Shown here piece by piece: positions 42,564 to 52,821 of a stretch of DNA of 64,000 nt. A program made the position numbers and the translations under genes. The notes beneath the pieces are model-generated. The model made no database searches, was not told the origin of the DNA, and saw nothing but the letters and a program-made list of their open reading frames with translations. The first letter of the stretch is position 1, and each line of letters opens with the position of its first letter. Source of the stretch: an uncultured Pseudomonadota bacterium (GTDB lineage Bacteria; Myxococcota_A; UBA796; SXON01); the NCBI GenBank assembly GCA_903885375.1, contig CAISIK010000027.1, forward strand, positions 124,001-188,000. Reading direction: 5' to 3'.

Positions 42564-43376
42564 TCAGCGCCGGCGGCGAATCACGCGCACGCCGGCCGCG
42601 GCCGCTGCCGCGAAGACGGCCAGCGCCGCATCGCCCGGGCTCGCCGCTTGGCAACCGCAGGAGGAGCTGCTGCCGCCCCCGCCGCCCCCGCCGCTCGAAG
42701 CCACCACCCGCATCTTGTCCGAGCCGCTCGTGAGCGTGCCGTCGGTCACGGTGAGGGTGGCCTCGTACACCCCGTCCACATCGGCCCGGAAGGTGGGCCG
42801 CGCCGCCGAGCTGCTGCTGAGGGAGGCGGCGGAGCCGCCCGGACGGGTGACGAGGGTCCACGCGTACTGGAGCGGATCGCCATCGGGGTCGGAGCTGCCG
42901 GTGCCGTCGAGGGTGACGGTGTTTCCGGTGGTGACGTTCTGGTCGACCCCCGCGGAGGCCACCGGCTTGCCGTTGTCCTGGCCCACCGACACGGTGACGA
43001 GGTCGGGCTCGCTGTCGAGGGCCCCATCGTTCACCACCAGCGAGATTTCCCAGACACCCTCGCGGTCGGGCACGAGCTGGGCCGTTTCCTTGTGGGCGCT
43101 GCCGAGCGCCACGCTCGAGCCGCTCGGGGCACTGTCGATCTGCCAGTCGTAGGACAGCGCGTCGCCATCGGGGTCGTAGCTGCCGCTGCCGTCGAGGTTC
43201 AACACCACGCCTACGGTGCCGGCCTGATCGCCGCCGGCATCCGCCGAGGGGGAGCTGTTGCCATCCTCCGCGGAGTCCAGCGGCTTCCCCGTATCGAGCG
43301 GATCGGAAAAACCCGCGGCGCTATCGGTCTTCGGTACGCTCTGGAGACCGATGCAGGCGAGGAGGAGGGGAAGCAT
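42564..43376 (-). CDS. Lipoprotein with two PKD-like domains and MYXO-CTERM-like tail
   Basis: Predicted 270 aa. MLPLLLAC is a minimal lipobox. Two PKD/Ig-like repeats follow: SADAGGDQAGTVGVVLNLDG with SGSYDPDGDALSYDWQ, and VASAGVDQNVTTGNTVTLDG with TGSSDPDGDPLQYAWTL. The C-terminus has a run of Gly and Ser, then CGCQAAS, a hydrophobic helix (DAALAVFAAAAAAGVRVI) and RRRR, the layout of Myxococcota C-terminal sorting signals, in which the Cys is thought to be processed. Carrying both a lipobox and such a tail is unusual. Probably a surface adhesion or scaffold protein. Confidence 0.8.
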   Translation of the reverse strand: MLPLLLACIGLQSVPKTDSAAGFSDPLDTGKPLDSAEDGNSSPSADAGGDQAGTVGVVLNLDGSGSYDPDGDALSYDWQIDSAPSGSSVALGSAHKETAQLVPDREGVWEISLVVNDGALDSEPDLVTVSVGQDNGKPVASAGVDQNVTTGNTVTLDGTGSSDPDGDPLQYAWTLVTRPGGSAASLSSSSAARPTFRADVDGVYEATLTVTDGTLTSGSDKMRVVASSGGGGGGGSSSSCGCQAASPGDAALAVFAAAAAAGVRVIRRRR

Positions 43377-43388
43377 GGTGAACGAACG

Positions 43389-44024
43389 TTAGCGGAGTGC
43401 GCCCCACGTGGCCAGCGCTTCTCGCAAGGCGGGCACATCGCGCACGGTGCGGTCCGCGCCCGCCGGCACCCCGATGCCCCACAAGACGCCGATGCACGGG
43501 ATGCCGGCGGCCCGCGCGGCGCCTACGTCGTGTGGACCGTCGCCAACCATCACCGCCGCCGTGCAGCCCAGCTCGCGCATGGCGGTGTGCACCGGCGCCG
43601 CGTCGGGCTTGCGCACCGGGAGCGTGTCGCCGCCCACCAGCACCCGGAAGTGGCCCGCGACCCCGAGCGCACCGAGCAGCGCCCGGGACACCCCCGCGGG
43701 CTTGTTGGTGACCACGGCCTGCGGCGTCCTGACCTCGGCGAGCAGGTCGGCCACCCCCGGGTAGAGCTCGGCCACCCGACGCGGCTGCGCGCGGTAGCCC
43801 TCGAGGAAGGCGTGCAGGTGGCGGGCCTCGGGCACCCCCCCGGCGGCCCGCACCGCGCGGTCCACGAGGTGCCCCGCCCCGGAGCCGATAATCGTGTGAA
43901 CGTCGGTGAGCGGGAGCGGCGGGAGGCCGGCGCCGACCAGCATCTCGTTCACGGTGAGCGCGATGTCGGTGGCGGTATCGGCCAAGGTTCCGTCGAGGTC
44001 CCAGAGAACGGCGTGCGGGGTCAT
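43389..44024 (-). CDS. gph: Phosphoglycolate phosphatase-like HAD hydrolase
   Basis: Predicted 211 aa. ATG 44024 overlaps the previous stop (ATGA). HAD motifs: I, AVLWDLDGTLADT (nucleophile and acid Asp); II, VVTNKP (Thr); III/IV, KPDAAPVHTAMRELG with AVMVGDGPHDVGAARAAGI. The cap domain lies between motifs I and II. The sequence style matches Gph, which removes phosphate from 2-phosphoglycolate, but closely related HAD enzymes act on other phosphates, so the symbol is provisional. Confidence 0.85.
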   Translation of the reverse strand: MTPHAVLWDLDGTLADTATDIALTVNEMLVGAGLPPLPLTDVHTIIGSGAGHLVDRAVRAAGGVPEARHLHAFLEGYRAQPRRVAELYPGVADLLAEVRTPQAVVTNKPAGVSRALLGALGVAGHFRVLVGGDTLPVRKPDAAPVHTAMRELGCTAAVMVGDGPHDVGAARAAGIPCIGVLWGIGVPAGADRTVRDVPALREALATWGALR

Positions 44025-44962
44025 GCGGGGTCGTCCCCGACCTGCAGGGGGGCGAGCGGCTGCGGCACGAACTGCGGCAGCTCGCCCCCGGCGTCGGGGA
44101 AGCGGGTGCTCGGCACCAGCGAGGGCAGGAGCGCCGCACGCGTGGGGCCCTGCTCCCGGGGCATGAGGATCATCACCCCCAGCGCCGGCCAGTTCACGTA
44201 GTCGCGCAAGTGCGTCATGTACCAGGACAGGCGATCGTCGCGGACGAGCTGCTTTCCCATGCGGGTGGCGTGCCGCATCATCGGCTCGGTGGCGCCCGGG
44301 ATCACGAGGGACACGTGCGTGGTGATGACCGGCGACCATGGTCGGGGGACCCGCATCGTCACCACCACCGCGCCCGGCGGGATCCGCGGGGCAGCCTCGG
44401 CCGCGGCCGCGAGATCGAGGTAGCGGACCGACCAGGTGCCGAGCGGGAGCTCCGCGTCGAGGAGCTGGAACCGCCGCCGCCCGCGCCAGTTGTTCCAGGT
44501 CGCGAGCGTGACCTCGTGCTGGAGGGTGCGCGCGGGCCCCACCCGATCCGTGATGTCCTCCAGGAGCCCCGACGCGATCGCGTTGGGAATCCATTGGGCT
44601 TCCATGAAGTGGTTGCGCGAGGTGTAGCCGACGGGGCCCGCGTAGCGGAGGGCATCCCGGATGGCAGGGGCGCCGAGGGGATCACCCGCGAGGGTCATGC
44701 CGAGGGCCTCCTCGAGGAGGCTCATGCAGTCGAAGCGGTCGTAGCGCGCGGGGGCGTCCCCATCGGGGCCGGAGCCTTCGCCGGTGATCTCGTTCTGGTA
44801 GGGGAGGCCGAGCCAGGCGCGCGTGGCCACGTCGATGCGCTCACCGATGGGGCGGTCGGCCACGGCGCGCACGGCGGCCACGGTCTCCGAGGAGAGCGTC
44901 CAGCGCGGCAACGAGGGGTCCTGCGCGCGCGCCATCGCCAGACCCAGCAGCAGGCCGAGCAT
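44021..44962 (-). CDS. Exported DUF1460 (NlpC/P60-like amidase) protein
   Basis: Predicted 313 aa with signal peptide MLGLLLGLAMARA. The domain resembles DUF1460 proteins, an N-acetylmuramoyl-L-alanine amidase-like branch of the NlpC/P60 superfamily. The likely nucleophile is Cys79 in ARYDRFDCMSLLEEALGMTL, and the likely general base is the His in VITTHVSLVIPG; RNHFMEAQWIPNAIASGLLE is also typical of the family. It would cut peptidoglycan fragments in the periplasm. ATGA overlap couples it to the phosphatase gene. Confidence 0.85.
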   Translation of the reverse strand: MLGLLLGLAMARAQDPSLPRWTLSSETVAAVRAVADRPIGERIDVATRAWLGLPYQNEITGEGSGPDGDAPARYDRFDCMSLLEEALGMTLAGDPLGAPAIRDALRYAGPVGYTSRNHFMEAQWIPNAIASGLLEDITDRVGPARTLQHEVTLATWNNWRGRRRFQLLDAELPLGTWSVRYLDLAAAAEAAPRIPPGAVVVTMRVPRPWSPVITTHVSLVIPGATEPMMRHATRMGKQLVRDDRLSWYMTHLRDYVNWPALGVMILMPREQGPTRAALLPSLVPSTRFPDAGGELPQFVPQPLAPLQVGDDPA

Positions 44963-44977
44963 GGATCCGCCGCGCGC

Positions 44978-46708
44978 TTAGACGCCGAGCCGCTGCTGGT
45001 AGCCGGCCACGGCTTCGAGCATGGTCTCCAGTTCGGCATCGTCGAGCTCCTCGCTGGCCACGGAGAGCGCGCGCTCGATCACATCCTGCATGCCGCGGTT
45101 CAGGAGCCGGCGGTGCTCGCTCGCGGGCCGCTTGCGCAGGTTCTTCATCACGGTATCGACCGAGAGGCGGCCGGAGGCATCGACCTCGACGCCCTTGAAC
45201 AGCGCCGAGTATGCACCCGGCGTGCCTTCGATCACGAGCTGCGCCCGCGACTGCCCCACCCCGGGGCCCTTTGCCGCATCGAGGCCGATCACCAACTGGC
45301 TGAGCACCTCGTTCACCACCTCCACCTTGCGGCGGGCATCGTCCTCCCCGAGCTTGGGGCCCGCGAAGTTCAGCGACACCGCGCCGGCGAGCTCGCTGGA
45401 GGTGGCGTTCTCCGCATCCTCCATCTCGATGGTGATCGGGGCCGCTTCGACGGGGGCCGGCGGCTGGGCGCGGCGGGGTAGCGGCACCTCATCGACCGAC
45501 ACCACCTCCACGCGGTCGAGGTGCTCGATTGCCGTGATGAACTCGCCGCCCTGTCGCTCGTAGTCGTAGTCCTGGAACGCCGCGAGCTCATCGTCGGGCT
45601 CGGCAACGGGTGGAGGGGGACGGCGGACCGGCGGCGGCGCGGGCGCCTCGGCCGCGGGCGGCGTCGGGGGGGCCATCGCCACGGCCGCGGGACGGGGGGC
45701 CGGCTTCGGCGTGGCGGCGGAGATCGGGTCGAACGGGGAGACGGGCGTGCCTTGCGGGGCCGGCGCCGCGGGATCGGCGGTGCGCTGACGCCCCACCTTG
45801 GCGACCGCCGCCGAAACCGCGCTCGCGAGGGCGCTGGCCACGGCTTCCCTGGGCTCCTCCGAGCGCGTGACGGCCCGGCGGAACGGATCGCGAGAGAGCG
45901 GGTCGGGCCGGCCGGCGGCCACGGCCACCTTCGCCGCAGGCGGCGCCGGGCGAGGCATGGGCTTGTCGGTCTGCCCCTCGTTTTCCCGCGGGCTGACGGG
46001 CACCAGCGCGCCGCGCTCCAGCATCTCGCTCACGAGGGCGAGCGTGCGGCCGGATTCGAACGGCGAACGCTGAAGGAGGTCGGCAAGGGGGAGCCGCGGG
46101 TTGCAGAGCGCAACGAGCCGCCGGGTGTTCGGATCCTTCAACGTGCCCCCACCGGGGCACAGCACCAGACCCGGGGGCCGGCGAAGCCGTGCGGTGGACT
46201 GGATGATGCTCTCCAGCTCTTCGAGCAGGGGGCGCGACTCGTGCCCCACCTGGATGTTCTCGACGAAGATGGACTCCAGCTCCTCGAAGCGCACCGGCGG
46301 CGTGGCCTGCAGGAAGCGGAACAGGTTCTCGCGGAAACGCTCCGTGAGCAGCTCCTGCAGCGCCTCTTCCGGAACGATCTCGAAGAGCTCCTCCGTGAGC
46401 GAGACCTCGGTGGGGGAGCGGCGGCGCCGATCGATGACCTCGGCCTCCGCGGCCCCGGTGTTCTGGAGCAGCGTGAGCAGGCGTTCGCGGTCATCCGAGG
46501 CGTGCGCGGCGAGGATCTCGCCGAGCATCACGTACACGCTGACCGCGGTGCCATCGGCCAGCGTGGCATGCAAACACCCCGTGCTCCCCGCCTCGAGGTG
46601 GGAAAGCAGGTCGCGGTGGAGCGGCGTGAGGGGAAGGTTGGGTCGCAGCGGCTGCAATGCCTGTTTCTCGGCGTGGACAGCGTATCGGGAATCGGCCGGT
46701 TCGGTCAA
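44978..46708 (-). CDS. DUF4388-like cytoplasmic protein with proline-rich linker
   Basis: Predicted 576 aa. The N-terminal about 250 residues resemble DUF4388-type regions found in many Myxococcota regulators (GSTGCLHATLADGTAVSVYV, GEILAAHASDDRERLLTLLQ, PLADLLQRSPFESGRTLALV). A long Pro/Ala-rich linker follows (about 265-400), and a separate C-terminal domain (about 440-576) begins ARRKVEVVNEVLSQLVIGLD. No membrane segment or enzyme motif is seen. It lies 28 bases downstream of an ECF sigma factor gene on the same strand, which suggests a regulatory link. Confidence 0.7.
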   Translation of the reverse strand: MTEPADSRYAVHAEKQALQPLRPNLPLTPLHRDLLSHLEAGSTGCLHATLADGTAVSVYVMLGEILAAHASDDRERLLTLLQNTGAAEAEVIDRRRRSPTEVSLTEELFEIVPEEALQELLTERFRENLFRFLQATPPVRFEELESIFVENIQVGHESRPLLEELESIIQSTARLRRPPGLVLCPGGGTLKDPNTRRLVALCNPRLPLADLLQRSPFESGRTLALVSEMLERGALVPVSPRENEGQTDKPMPRPAPPAAKVAVAAGRPDPLSRDPFRRAVTRSEEPREAVASALASAVSAAVAKVGRQRTADPAAPAPQGTPVSPFDPISAATPKPAPRPAAVAMAPPTPPAAEAPAPPPVRRPPPPVAEPDDELAAFQDYDYERQGGEFITAIEHLDRVEVVSVDEVPLPRRAQPPAPVEAAPITIEMEDAENATSSELAGAVSLNFAGPKLGEDDARRKVEVVNEVLSQLVIGLDAAKGPGVGQSRAQLVIEGTPGAYSALFKGVEVDASGRLSVDTVMKNLRKRPASEHRRLLNRGMQDVIERALSVASEELDDAELETMLEAVAGYQQRLGV

Positions 46709-46736
46709 TCCTCATGCACCGATCCCGCGGCTTCGT

Positions 46737-47396
46737 TCACGACGCAACGCGAAAGTCCTCGCGTTGCGACAGCATCGCTTCCAACCGGTCACGTGCGCGG
46801 CTGAGCCGACTCATGACGGTTCCCATCTTCACGCCGAGGCGCGCGGCGATTTCGTGGTAGTTCAGGTCTTCGTAGTAGCGGAGCAGGAGAATGGCGCGGT
46901 GATCCTCGGTGAGATGGCTCATCGTGACCATGAGCTCGGCCTGCGACTCGCCGGTGAACACGTGCTCGAGGGGGTCCTCGCCAAGCTCCTCATGGCTGGG
47001 CATCGTGTTGAGGATCGCGCCGCGCCGCCGGCGATCGCGGGAGATGTTGAAGCAGAGGTTGCGCGTGACCCGGTAGAGCCAGGCCTGCGTGCGGAACTCC
47101 TCGTCGAACAGGCGCGGCTCGCGCATCGCCTTGATGAAGACCTCCTGCACCACGTCGTTGGCCTCGGCCTGATCGTGGAGGATGCCGAATGCGTGGTACT
47201 GCAGCCGCTCGAAGAAGCGCAGGAAGAGCACCTGGCGCGCGAGCGGCAGGTTCAGGCGCGCGAGCTCCTTGATTTCGAGCTCGCTGACGGTGCGGGGGTT
47301 CATGGCGGTGGGGTCCACTTCGGCTCCTGCCGGAAGGAATTCTTCCGTGCTGATGGAGGTACGCATCGCCGCGGTTGAACTTTCGGTGGGTGACAC
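46737..47396 (-). CDS. ECF-type RNA polymerase sigma factor
   Basis: Predicted 219 aa from GTG 47396; ATG 47363 is an alternative. Region 2 reads YHAFGILHDQAEANDVVQEV, followed by FIKAMREPRLFDEEFRTQAW and LYRVTRNLCFNISRDRRRRG; region 4 reads MSHLTEDHRAILLLRYYEDL and NYHEIAARLGVKMGTVMSRL. These are standard ECF sigma patterns (DVVQEVF; GTVMSRLSRAR). No anti-sigma factor with a ZAS motif is adjacent; the next gene is the DUF4388-like protein. It is divergent from khpA. Confidence 0.95.
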   Translation of the reverse strand: MSPTESSTAAMRTSISTEEFLPAGAEVDPTAMNPRTVSELEIKELARLNLPLARQVLFLRFFERLQYHAFGILHDQAEANDVVQEVFIKAMREPRLFDEEFRTQAWLYRVTRNLCFNISRDRRRRGAILNTMPSHEELGEDPLEHVFTGESQAELMVTMSHLTEDHRAILLLRYYEDLNYHEIAARLGVKMGTVMSRLSRARDRLEAMLSQREDFRVAS

Positions 47397-47399
47397 TCC

Positions 47400-47428
47400 T
47401 TGACGGAACGCGATGGGAGTCGCATTGT
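47400..47428 (+). promoter_or_regulatory. Candidate promoter for khpA
   Basis: TTGACG at 47400-47405 and CATTGT at 47423-47428 are separated by 17 bases, 24 bases before the khpA GTG. The -35 box is strong and the -10 box weak (three of six consensus bases). It overlaps the start region of the divergent sigma factor gene. Confidence 0.4.
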
Positions 47429-47452
47429 TGTCGCTCAGGCGCGGGAGCAGGG

Positions 47453-47719
47453 GTGGACGAAGGCCGGCCGCACAATGACGTAGACATCAAGCAGCTCATC
47501 GAGTTCATCGTTCGGGCGCTGGTGGATCACCCCGATCAGGTCCGGGTCACGCAGGTGGAGGGCACCAACAGCGTGGTGCTCGAGCTCGCGGTGGCGCCCG
47601 TGGATGTGGGCAAGGTCATCGGCAAGAAGGGCATCCACGCCGATGCCATCCGCCGGATCGTCCACGCCGTCGGGGGGAAGACGAAGAAGCGCTACGTGCT
47701 CGAGATCCTCGAAAACTGA
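47453..47719 (+). CDS. khpA: KH-domain RNA-binding protein KhpA
   Basis: Predicted 88 aa. GTG 47453 is chosen because GGGAG precedes it at six bases and the product length is close to the 75-85 aa usual for KhpA. The sequence DIKQLIEFIVRALVDHPDQV leads into a KH domain with the GxxG loop in VGKVIGKKGIHADAIRRIVH and a C-terminal GGKTKKRYVLEIL. KhpA is a small cytoplasmic RNA chaperone that in some bacteria pairs with KhpB/Jag. In many genomes it lies between rpsP and rimM; those genes are not here, so the context is unusual. Confidence 0.92.
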   Translation: MDEGRPHNDVDIKQLIEFIVRALVDHPDQVRVTQVEGTNSVVLELAVAPVDVGKVIGKKGIHADAIRRIVHAVGGKTKKRYVLEILEN

Positions 47720-47740
47720 GGCAATCCCGCGGCCCGGCGC

Positions 47741-47791
47741 GCGATTCGCAGCGCAGGGGGCCCCGATGAGCGGTGGGTCGCGGCGAATCGC
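47741..47791. terminator. Nine-base inverted repeat between converging khpA and hutU
   Basis: GCGATTCGC (47741-47749) and GCGAATCGC (47783-47791) are perfectly complementary, with a 33-base GC-rich spacer that can fold further (GGGG next to CCCC). Its place between two converging gene ends suggests a shared terminator or RNA end structure, although no T-run follows. Confidence 0.35.
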
Positions 47792-47809
47792 CCCGCTCCG
47801 AACCGGCCC

Positions 47810-49456
47810 TCAGGGGAGCTTGACGCCCCGTTCGGCCGCCACCTGGCGCGCCCGATCGTAGCCGGCATCCACGTGACGCCACACGCCCATCGCCGGATCG
47901 CCGGTGAGCACGCGCTCGAGCCGCTCGGCCGCCTCGTCGGTGCCGTCGGCCACAATGACCTGGCCGGCGTGCAGCGAGTAGCCCATGCCCACGCCGCCGC
48001 CGTGGTGGAAGCTCACCCAGCTCGCCCCGTTCACCGCGTTGAGCAGCGCGTTGAGGATGGGCCAATCGGCCACCGCATCGCTGCCATCGAGCATGCCTTC
48101 CGTTTCGCGGTTGGGCGAGGCCACGCTGCCGCAATCGAGGTGGTCGCGACCGATCACGATCGGCGCGGAGACGATGCCCTTGCGCACGAGCTCGTTGAAC
48201 GCCCGGCCGGCCCTCGCCCGTTCGCCGTAGCCGAGCCAGCAGATGCGGGCAGGGAGGCCCTGGAACTGGATGCGCGCCTGCGCCATCTCGATCCAACGGC
48301 GGAGCGCCTGATCTTCGGGGAAGAGCGCGAGCACGGCTTCGTCGGTGCGGCGAATGTCTTCGGGATCGCCGGAGAGAGCCACCCAGCGGAAGGGGCCCTT
48401 GCCCTCGCAGAAGAGCGGTCGGATGTACGCCGGAACGAAGCCGGGGAAGGAGAAGGCGCGCGCCTCGTTCATGCCGCCGGTGACGGCGCCGGCGCGGAGG
48501 TTGTTGCCGTAGTCGAACACGTGCGCCCCGGCTTCCTGGAGGCGCACCATCGCTTCGGTGTGCACGGCCATCGAGGCGTAGCTGCGACGGGAGAACTCGG
48601 CGGCATCCTCACGCCGGAGCGCTTCGGCCGCCTCCAGCGAGAGGCCTTCGGGGATGTAGAACAGCGGGTCGTGGGCGCTCGTCTGGTCGGTGACCAGATC
48701 GGGGGTGACGCCGCGCCGCACCAGCTCGGCGTACACGGTGGCGGCGTTGCCGAGGAGGCCGACGGAGCGGGCCTCGCCGGAGGCAGCAAGCGCCCGCATC
48801 CGCACGATCGCGGCATCGAGGTTGGGCGCCACCTCATCGAGGTAGCCGGTGGCGAGGCGCTTCTCGATGCGGGTGGCATCGACATCCACGCCGAGGAAGC
48901 TGAAGCCGGCGAAGACCGCTGCGAGCGGCTGCGCGCCGCCCATGCCGCCGAGCCCGCCGCTGAGCACCCAGCGACCGGCGGCGACGCCGCCGAAGTGCTG
49001 CCGGGCCGCTTCGGCGAAGGTCTCGAAGGTGCCCTGCACGATGCCCTGGCTGCCGATGTAGATCCAGCTGCCGGCCGTCATCTGGCCGTACATCATCAGG
49101 CCCTTGCGTTCGAGCTCCCGGAAGTGCTCCCAGGTGGCCCAGCGGCCCACGAGGTTGCTGTTCGCGAGGAGCACGCGCGGCGCGTTCCGGTGCGTGCGGG
49201 CGATGCCCACCGGCTTGCCGGACTGCACGAGGAGCGTTTCATCGTCGGCCAGGTTGCGGAGGGCGGCCACGATGCGGTCGAAGCTCTCCCAGTCGCGGGC
49301 TGCCTTGCCGATGCCGCCGTACACCACGAGGTCCTCGGGGCGCTCGGCCACCTCGGGGTCGAGGTTGTTCAGGAGCATGCGGAGGGCGGCCTCCTGCACC
49401 CAGCCGCGACAGCTGAGCTTGGTGCCGCGCGGGGCGCGAAGGGGGCCGCGGGGCAT
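47810..49456 (-). CDS. hutU: Urocanate hydratase
   Basis: Predicted 548 aa, typical of the family. It hydrates urocanate to imidazolonepropionate in histidine breakdown, using tightly bound NAD+. Signatures: [40 protein letters not shown] (NAD+ site), [33 protein letters not shown] and the C-terminal [20 protein letters not shown]. The start ATG leaves a short Arg/Pro-rich leader. No hutH, hutI or hutG gene is nearby, so the pathway is split or incomplete here. Confidence 0.97.
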   Translation of the reverse strand: MPRGPLRAPRGTKLSCRGWVQEAALRMLLNNLDPEVAERPEDLVVYGGIGKAARDWESFDRIVAALRNLADDETLLVQSGKPVGIARTHRNAPRVLLANSNLVGRWATWEHFRELERKGLMMYGQMTAGSWIYIGSQGIVQGTFETFAEAARQHFGGVAAGRWVLSGGLGGMGGAQPLAAVFAGFSFLGVDVDATRIEKRLATGYLDEVAPNLDAAIVRMRALAASGEARSVGLLGNAATVYAELVRRGVTPDLVTDQTSAHDPLFYIPEGLSLEAAEALRREDAAEFSRRSYASMAVHTEAMVRLQEAGAHVFDYGNNLRAGAVTGGMNEARAFSFPGFVPAYIRPLFCEGKGPFRWVALSGDPEDIRRTDEAVLALFPEDQALRRWIEMAQARIQFQGLPARICWLGYGERARAGRAFNELVRKGIVSAPIVIGRDHLDCGSVASPNRETEGMLDGSDAVADWPILNALLNAVNGASWVSFHHGGGVGMGYSLHAGQVIVADGTDEAAERLERVLTGDPAMGVWRHVDAGYDRARQVAAERGVKLP

Positions 49457-49471
49457 CAGGCGCGAGCCGAC

Positions 49472-49693
49472 CTAGGACTCGTCTTCGCCGCTGCCGTTGG
49501 TGGCCAGCGCGCGGCCGCGCACCACGAACCGCAGCTCGGAGGGCACGCCCTCGGCGGACTCATCGGGGAGCGACGCCAGGTGGGCCTCGTAGGCCTCCGT
49601 GGTGGTGCGCCCCTCGGCGATGTGGCGATCGACCACGCGCGAGTCGAAGAGGGACTCGGCGGTGTAGGGCGTGGGCAAGGTGAACTTGGACAT
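49472..49693 (-). CDS. Small protein of unknown function (73 aa)
   Basis: Predicted 73 aa, soluble and acidic: it begins MSKFTLPTPYTAESLFDSRV, continues VDRHIAEGRTTTEAYEAHLA and ends GRALATNGSGEDES. GGAG precedes the ATG. It starts eight bases after the rpoZ stop on the same strand, which supports co-transcription. I do not recognise the family. Confidence 0.65.
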   Translation of the reverse strand: MSKFTLPTPYTAESLFDSRVVDRHIAEGRTTTEAYEAHLASLPDESAEGVPSELRFVVRGRALATNGSGEDES

Positions 49694-49701
49694 GGGAGCT
49701 C

Positions 49702-50010
49702 CTATGCCTCGGGGGGCAGGTCGTCGGCCGCCGGGGGAAGCAGGTCATCGACGCTGGGGGGGAGCGCGGCGGCGATGTCGGCCTGCTGGCGCTTGAGGTT
49801 TTCGTTCTCATCGAAGCCGGTGAGGTCGGGACGAACGTGGCCGGCCGCGATCTCGCGCAGCGCGGTGACGATCTCCTTGTTTTCGACCTCGCCCTCGAGC
49901 AGGGTGCGACCACCCTTCATGAGCTGCTTGGTGCGCTCGGTGGTGACGAGGCAAAGGGTGAAGCGGTTGTCCACCTTCTCGAGACAGTCTTCCACGGTAA
50001 TGCGGGCCAA
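49702..50010 (-). CDS. rpoZ: RNA polymerase omega subunit
   Basis: Predicted 102 aa. TTG 50010 is chosen because it yields MARITVEDCLEKVDNRFTLC, the conserved omega N-terminus, with GGAGGGG just upstream; GTG 50013 is one codon earlier. The core TTERTKQLMKGGRTLLEGEV contains the Arg-rich helix that contacts the beta-prime subunit, and NKEIVTALREIAAG follows. The acidic C-terminal tail (PPSVDDLLPPAADDLPPEA) is an extension. It is followed by the 73-aa gene; gmk and spoT, common neighbours, are absent. Confidence 0.93.
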   Translation of the reverse strand: MARITVEDCLEKVDNRFTLCLVTTERTKQLMKGGRTLLEGEVENKEIVTALREIAAGHVRPDLTGFDENENLKRQQADIAAALPPSVDDLLPPAADDLPPEA

Positions 50011-50083
50011 CACCCCTCCAGCTTCGTAGGCGGGCGGCGCTATCCGACCGGAAGGGGGTGCGCAAGGCGATTCGGCGTGGGCT

Positions 50084-50674
50084 TCACGCGGAGACGGCGA
50101 ACCGGACCGGCACCACGCCGAGGCTGCGGAGACGATCGGCGAGGCGCGGGGAGCCGGTAGCGAGCCACTCCTCGTAGAGTCGCACGACGTCGCTGTCGGT
50201 ATTCTCGCAGGACTCGGCCCGCACCTCGGCGATGACCTCGGTGCAGGGCACGAAGCGATCGGCCAGCTCGGCGAACACATCGGCGGGGCCCGCCTCGGGA
50301 AGCCGGAGGCGACGGGAGACCGCCGCGTAGGCGGTGGCACCCATCTCCACGTAGTAGTCGGGCGAGATGGCACGCCGGCGAAGGTTCTCGCGGAAGAACC
50401 CGAGGGTGAGCAGCGCGCGGTCGCCGAGGCTCCGCCAACGGGTGATCGAGGCGCCCCACGGCGCCGCGGCGGCGTGGGCGCGGAGCTCCACGAGGGTGGC
50501 GTTGGGGTCCACGTCGTCCGACCGCCCCTCGTCGGCGAGCAGCTGGGACAGGTAGAACAGGGTCTCCTGGCTGACGGGCGCGCGTTGATGGCGAGCGGCC
50601 TCATCGACCCGATCGTGGAACCAGTCGAAGAGATTGTCCTGTTCGACGAGCGGGAGTCGTTGATTCAAGGCCAT
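50084..50674 (-). CDS. Unknown protein upstream of rpoZ (196 aa)
   Basis: Predicted 196 aa. ATG 50674 is chosen because GAGGAG lies upstream at good spacing. The protein is largely helical and soluble: MALNQRLPLVEQDNLFDWFH, SQETLFYLSQLLADEGRSDD, RRRAISPDYYVEMGATAYAA and VVRLYEEWLATGSPRLADRL. It contains two Cys residues. No family is recognised. The combination of conserved-looking helices and a position before rpoZ hints at a housekeeping role, but nothing more can be said. Confidence 0.7.
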   Translation of the reverse strand: MALNQRLPLVEQDNLFDWFHDRVDEAARHQRAPVSQETLFYLSQLLADEGRSDDVDPNATLVELRAHAAAAPWGASITRWRSLGDRALLTLGFFRENLRRRAISPDYYVEMGATAYAAVSRRLRLPEAGPADVFAELADRFVPCTEVIAEVRAESCENTDSDVVRLYEEWLATGSPRLADRLRSLGVVPVRFAVSA

Positions 50675-50711
50675 CGATTTCTCCTCGGGGAACATTGTCG
50701 CTGGCCGCCGC

Positions 50712-50739
50712 TTGACGCGTTGGCGCTCGTGTCTACTTG
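50712..50739 (+). promoter_or_regulatory. Candidate promoter for groES-groEL
   Basis: TTGACG at 50712-50717 and TACTTG at 50734-50739 are separated by 16 bases and lie about 80 bases before groES. The match to a sigma-70 promoter is moderate. No full CIRCE element (TTAGCACTC-N9-GAGTGCTAA) is present; only a half-like TTGGCGCTC occurs at 50720-50728. Confidence 0.4.
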
Positions 50740-50820
50740 TCCGCCGCTGCGGAAGGTGCGCCTCCAGGCCCGCCTCCCCACATCAAACCTACAGCCCCAT
50801 TCTTCTTCCGGAGACTGCCC

Positions 50821-52766
<1,946 letters not shown>

Positions 52767-52783
52767 TCGGTTGATCGCAGATC

Positions 52784-52821
52784 GGCGTCACGGTGCGAAC
52801 CGTGGCGCCGGTTTCGTTTTT
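52784..52821 (+). terminator. Intrinsic terminator after groEL
   Basis: GGCGTCACGGT (52784-52794) pairs with ACCGTGGCGCC (52799-52809) around the tetraloop GCGA, an 11-pair stem with one T-G pair. It is followed by GGTTTCGTTTTT ending at 52821. This is the clearest terminator in the window. The T-run touches the end of the converging gene. Confidence 0.88.

Noticed and set aside
40128-44201. Very long plus-strand open frame (over 1300 codons)
   Set aside because: It lies opposite the spermidine-synthase-like, PKD and phosphatase genes, which have clear families; its product is a His/Glu/Arg-rich, low-complexity chain typical of antisense frames in GC-rich DNA.
50720-50728. CIRCE-like half site TTGGCGCTC before groES
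   Set aside because: The second half (GAGTGCTAA) is absent at nine bases spacing, so HrcA control is not supported.
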